Positions 61,996 to 64,000 of a DNA stretch of 64,000 bases are shown in pieces; within the stretch, counting starts at the first letter, position 1; each line of letters starts with the position of its first letter. The stretch spans positions 101,614,805 through 101,678,804 of the forward strand of contig NC_134541.1 in NCBI RefSeq assembly GCF_050624435.1, given 5' to 3'. Source of the DNA: Tenrec ecaudatus (taxonomy: Eukaryota > Chordata > Mammalia > Afrosoricida > Tenrecidae). The notes under the pieces are model-generated. The model was not told the origin of the DNA. It worked only from the letters and a program-made list of their open reading frames with translations, and did no database searches. A program made the translations under genes and the position numbers.

Positions 61996-64000
61996 GTAGG
62001 CCCCCCACCCCCGGGGGGGGGGAGGGACAACTGGGGAGAGATCAAACCAGGCCCTGCCCACCTGTGTGCTGAGAGTGACATTGAACAAGCCCACCGTTGG
62101 TGACACAAGCCCATCATAGCATGTACATTTCATGTGATGCACATTGAAGGGAGCAGATAAACAAAGGGTCCCTGGAGAATTGGGGGGTGAGTGGTGTTTG
62201 GAGGGTGATGACCGAGAGGGCCCTGGGGAGGGCCCCTCAGAGCAGCCTGCGTGAGGGCAACGGGCAGCCATGGGAGAGTGTTCCCAGCACATGTCACACA
62301 GCAGGTGCAAGGTCCAGAGAATGGGCACTGGGGCTGGAGGGTGTGAGTGGGGACATCGTGTCTGGGTTAAGTCCCCTGCCTATCTGACCCCATCAGCACC
62401 CAGGCCCCAGGAATGACCAGCCCATGCCACTGCTAATGGCCCAGGCGGCAGCCACATCTAGGCAGCAGGCGTGAGGCCTGGCTCCTGCTTTTCACCTTCC
62501 GATGGTCACCCCCAAAATGGGAGCCTTTGGATGGTGGTCTCTGAGGAAGACGCTCCAAGAGTAGAGGGATGCTGGGTGAACAGTCCTATGGAACGTGGAA
62601 CTCGGGCCTGTGTTCGCTAGGTCTGCCGTGAGCATTTCTGTGCACCCTGTCAGGCGGGGCTGGGGACAGGCAGCCTACAGGACCCGGCTGTGGTCCATGG
62701 GCAGCATGGAGCATGCTGGTCTCTCATGACATCCTGTCCAAAAGTGCATATGATGTAGTGTTGCCATCCTCGCTCAGCGGAGCATTCTGGCTGTACTTCT
62801 TCCCACACAGCTTGTGTATCCTACTGGAAACCCGAGGTCCCCTCAAGACTCTTCGGCAGCTCCATGATTCGAAGGCCTCCCTGTTCTGGTCTTCTTATTC
62901 ATTGTCTGCATGCTGCAGTTTCAAACCTCTTTTTGCTATGCCTGTGGAGCAGGACTGGTAGCAGCTCCTAAGCTGTGACATCCCAGAATGTCCCACCAGT
63001 CATGGTCAGTGGTCCCCTGGGGGCATAACTTCCCATTGAGAGCCATGGGTGGGGAGAGGGTGACAGGCATGCCGGCAGCAGAGAGAACCCAGTGTCTTAA
63101 CTGCTCAGTGGCCACAAGCTCAGGCAGCTATTCCACTGAGAGCAGACATCCTGGAGGAAGTGGTGGGGCAGCTGAGGCAGGAGGCAGGCAGGCGTTTGCT
63201 GGCCTTGAAGGATCCTCAGAGGGAACCGACCATGCCAATTCTGTGCCGGGGGGTGAGGCTTGTTTACGCAGGTGGCCTGTGCAGAGGCTGGGCTGGACCC
63301 TTGCTGGAAGCTCCAGCAAAGCTGGAAATGTGCTGAATCTGCAGGTCATGTGTGAGCACTTGGAGCATGGCTGGTGGTACTAGGAACTGAGACACTCGTT
63401 TTACTTCCCTTTCCTGGATCAAAAAGAACCTAGCCACATATGGCCATCAGACCATGCAGGGCGGGTTCCGAGTCAGGCTTTGTTTTGAGGCCAGTAGGTC
63501 ACCCTGCCTTATAGCCACCCTGTAGGACAGGGTAGAATTGCCCTCGTGGGTTATTAAAACTGCAACTCTTTACTGGAGTAGAAAGTATTTTCTGGAGTCA
63601 GAATTGACTCCATGGCAGTGAGTTTGGGTTTGGTTTGGGTCACCATGCAGGCTGTGTGTGAGCAAGGGCATGCTCAGAACCCCCAGAGTGGAGAATGGGG
63701 TATACGGGGCACTGTGGAAGCAGATGGCTGTGCTACAGGCTGAATTGGGCCCCCTTCTCCCCAACTCCCAAGATATGTTGAACCCCCCTGAAATCTTGCC
63801 TGAAATTAGGGATTTCTCGGTTATGTTCTTGTGAGCTGCTTAGTGGTGGAATGCCGTAGCCCGAATCATGGTGTGGTTATGAACAGCAGCAAGCACAAAT
63901 AGAGCCTGGGAGGATTGCCACCTGAGGGTTGTTAAGGAACCAGGAGCCTGGGTCCTCATGCTGAATGAGAGGAGGCTCGGCCCTGAAAGCAGACAGAATG
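61996..64000 (+). other. TVP23A intron 2 (partial)
   Basis: This follows the exon 2 donor. It begins with a C- and G-rich run (62,001-62,030). 62,745-62,890 is an antisense RTE fragment ('agcggagcattctggctgta', 'ggcagctccatgattcgaag'), and 63,515-63,640 is a rearranged AfroSINE whose left part is antisense ('ggacagggtagaattgccct') and right part sense ('tcagaattgactccatggca'). I saw no third TVP23A exon before 64,000. Open frames such as 62,988-63,383 have no recognised domain. Confidence 0.6.

Noticed and set aside
61780-62328. 182-codon - strand open frame over TVP23A exon 2
   Set aside because: It is antisense to a recognised exon in GC-rich DNA, where stops are rare.
1-64000. Bacterial, viral or defence-type gene system
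   Set aside because: SINEs, LINEs, spliced exons, microsatellites and low coding density are those of a mammalian chromosome. I found no operons, integrons, phage or multi-gene system.

Overview
This window is nuclear DNA of a placental mammal, almost certainly an afrotherian (the elephant, hyrax, tenrec, golden mole and aardvark group). The main clue is the many tRNA-derived SINEs that open with 'ccctggtggc' and end in a tail like 'gagtcggaatcgactcgatggcagtg', the AfroSINE type. They sit beside an RTE/BovB-clade LINE with the same tail and many copies of an L1 lineage with a very long, purine-rich 3' UTR. I cannot name the species.

Only one host protein-coding gene is visible: the 5' end of TVP23A on the + strand. 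A GC-rich promoter region lies at about 61,300-61,900, a three-codon first coding exon (MKQ) at 61,612-61,620, and an 80-bp second exon at 61,916-61,995 reading ALVDDTEDVSLDFGSEEELA and onward. The gene continues past 64,000. Everything upstream reads as intergenic DNA. In the human order known to me, TVP23A is head-to-head with CIITA, so CIITA would be expected on the - strand beyond the left end; I saw no CIITA exon here.

Layout. 1-870: no gene, one possible ancient fragment. 870-3,060: old L1 3' UTR (-) and an ERVL-like LTR. 3,516-4,291: an AfroSINE split by an RPL17 processed pseudogene. 4,780-7,015: RTE tails, a SINE and a hAT-type MITE. 7,015-14,220: an old + strand L1 (ORF2 endonuclease, reverse transcriptase and C-terminus) interrupted by a younger L1, a solo LTR with a 5-bp duplication, and a tandem L1 3'-end insert with a 16-bp duplication. 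14,280-18,480: RTE 3' and 5' fragments and SINEs. 18,795-25,425: L1 3' UTRs in both orientations, one holding a polyadenylated retrocopy of an unrecognised transcript. 26,555-32,466: a long RTE copy broken by three later insertions. 32,990-34,584: SINEs, a 5'-inverted (twin-primed) L1 and a DNA-transposon fragment. 35,100-40,730: RTE tail, an ERV1-like solo LTR, an LTR-like segment and unique DNA. 40,735-46,150: L1 pieces and a decayed mariner transposase gene. 46,780-49,570: SINE, LTR-like and unique DNA. 49,570-53,790: an old - strand L1 with recognisable ORF1 and ORF2. 53,795-59,140: younger L1 3' ends, one a 3'-transduction candidate, and a hAT MITE. 59,140-64,000: the approach to and start of TVP23A.

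Nothing here is a cooperating gene system. The interest is a layered record of retrotransposition, in which target-site duplications give the order of events at several loci. I ran no searches: family names come from recognition of motifs, and boundaries without a stated duplication are approximate.
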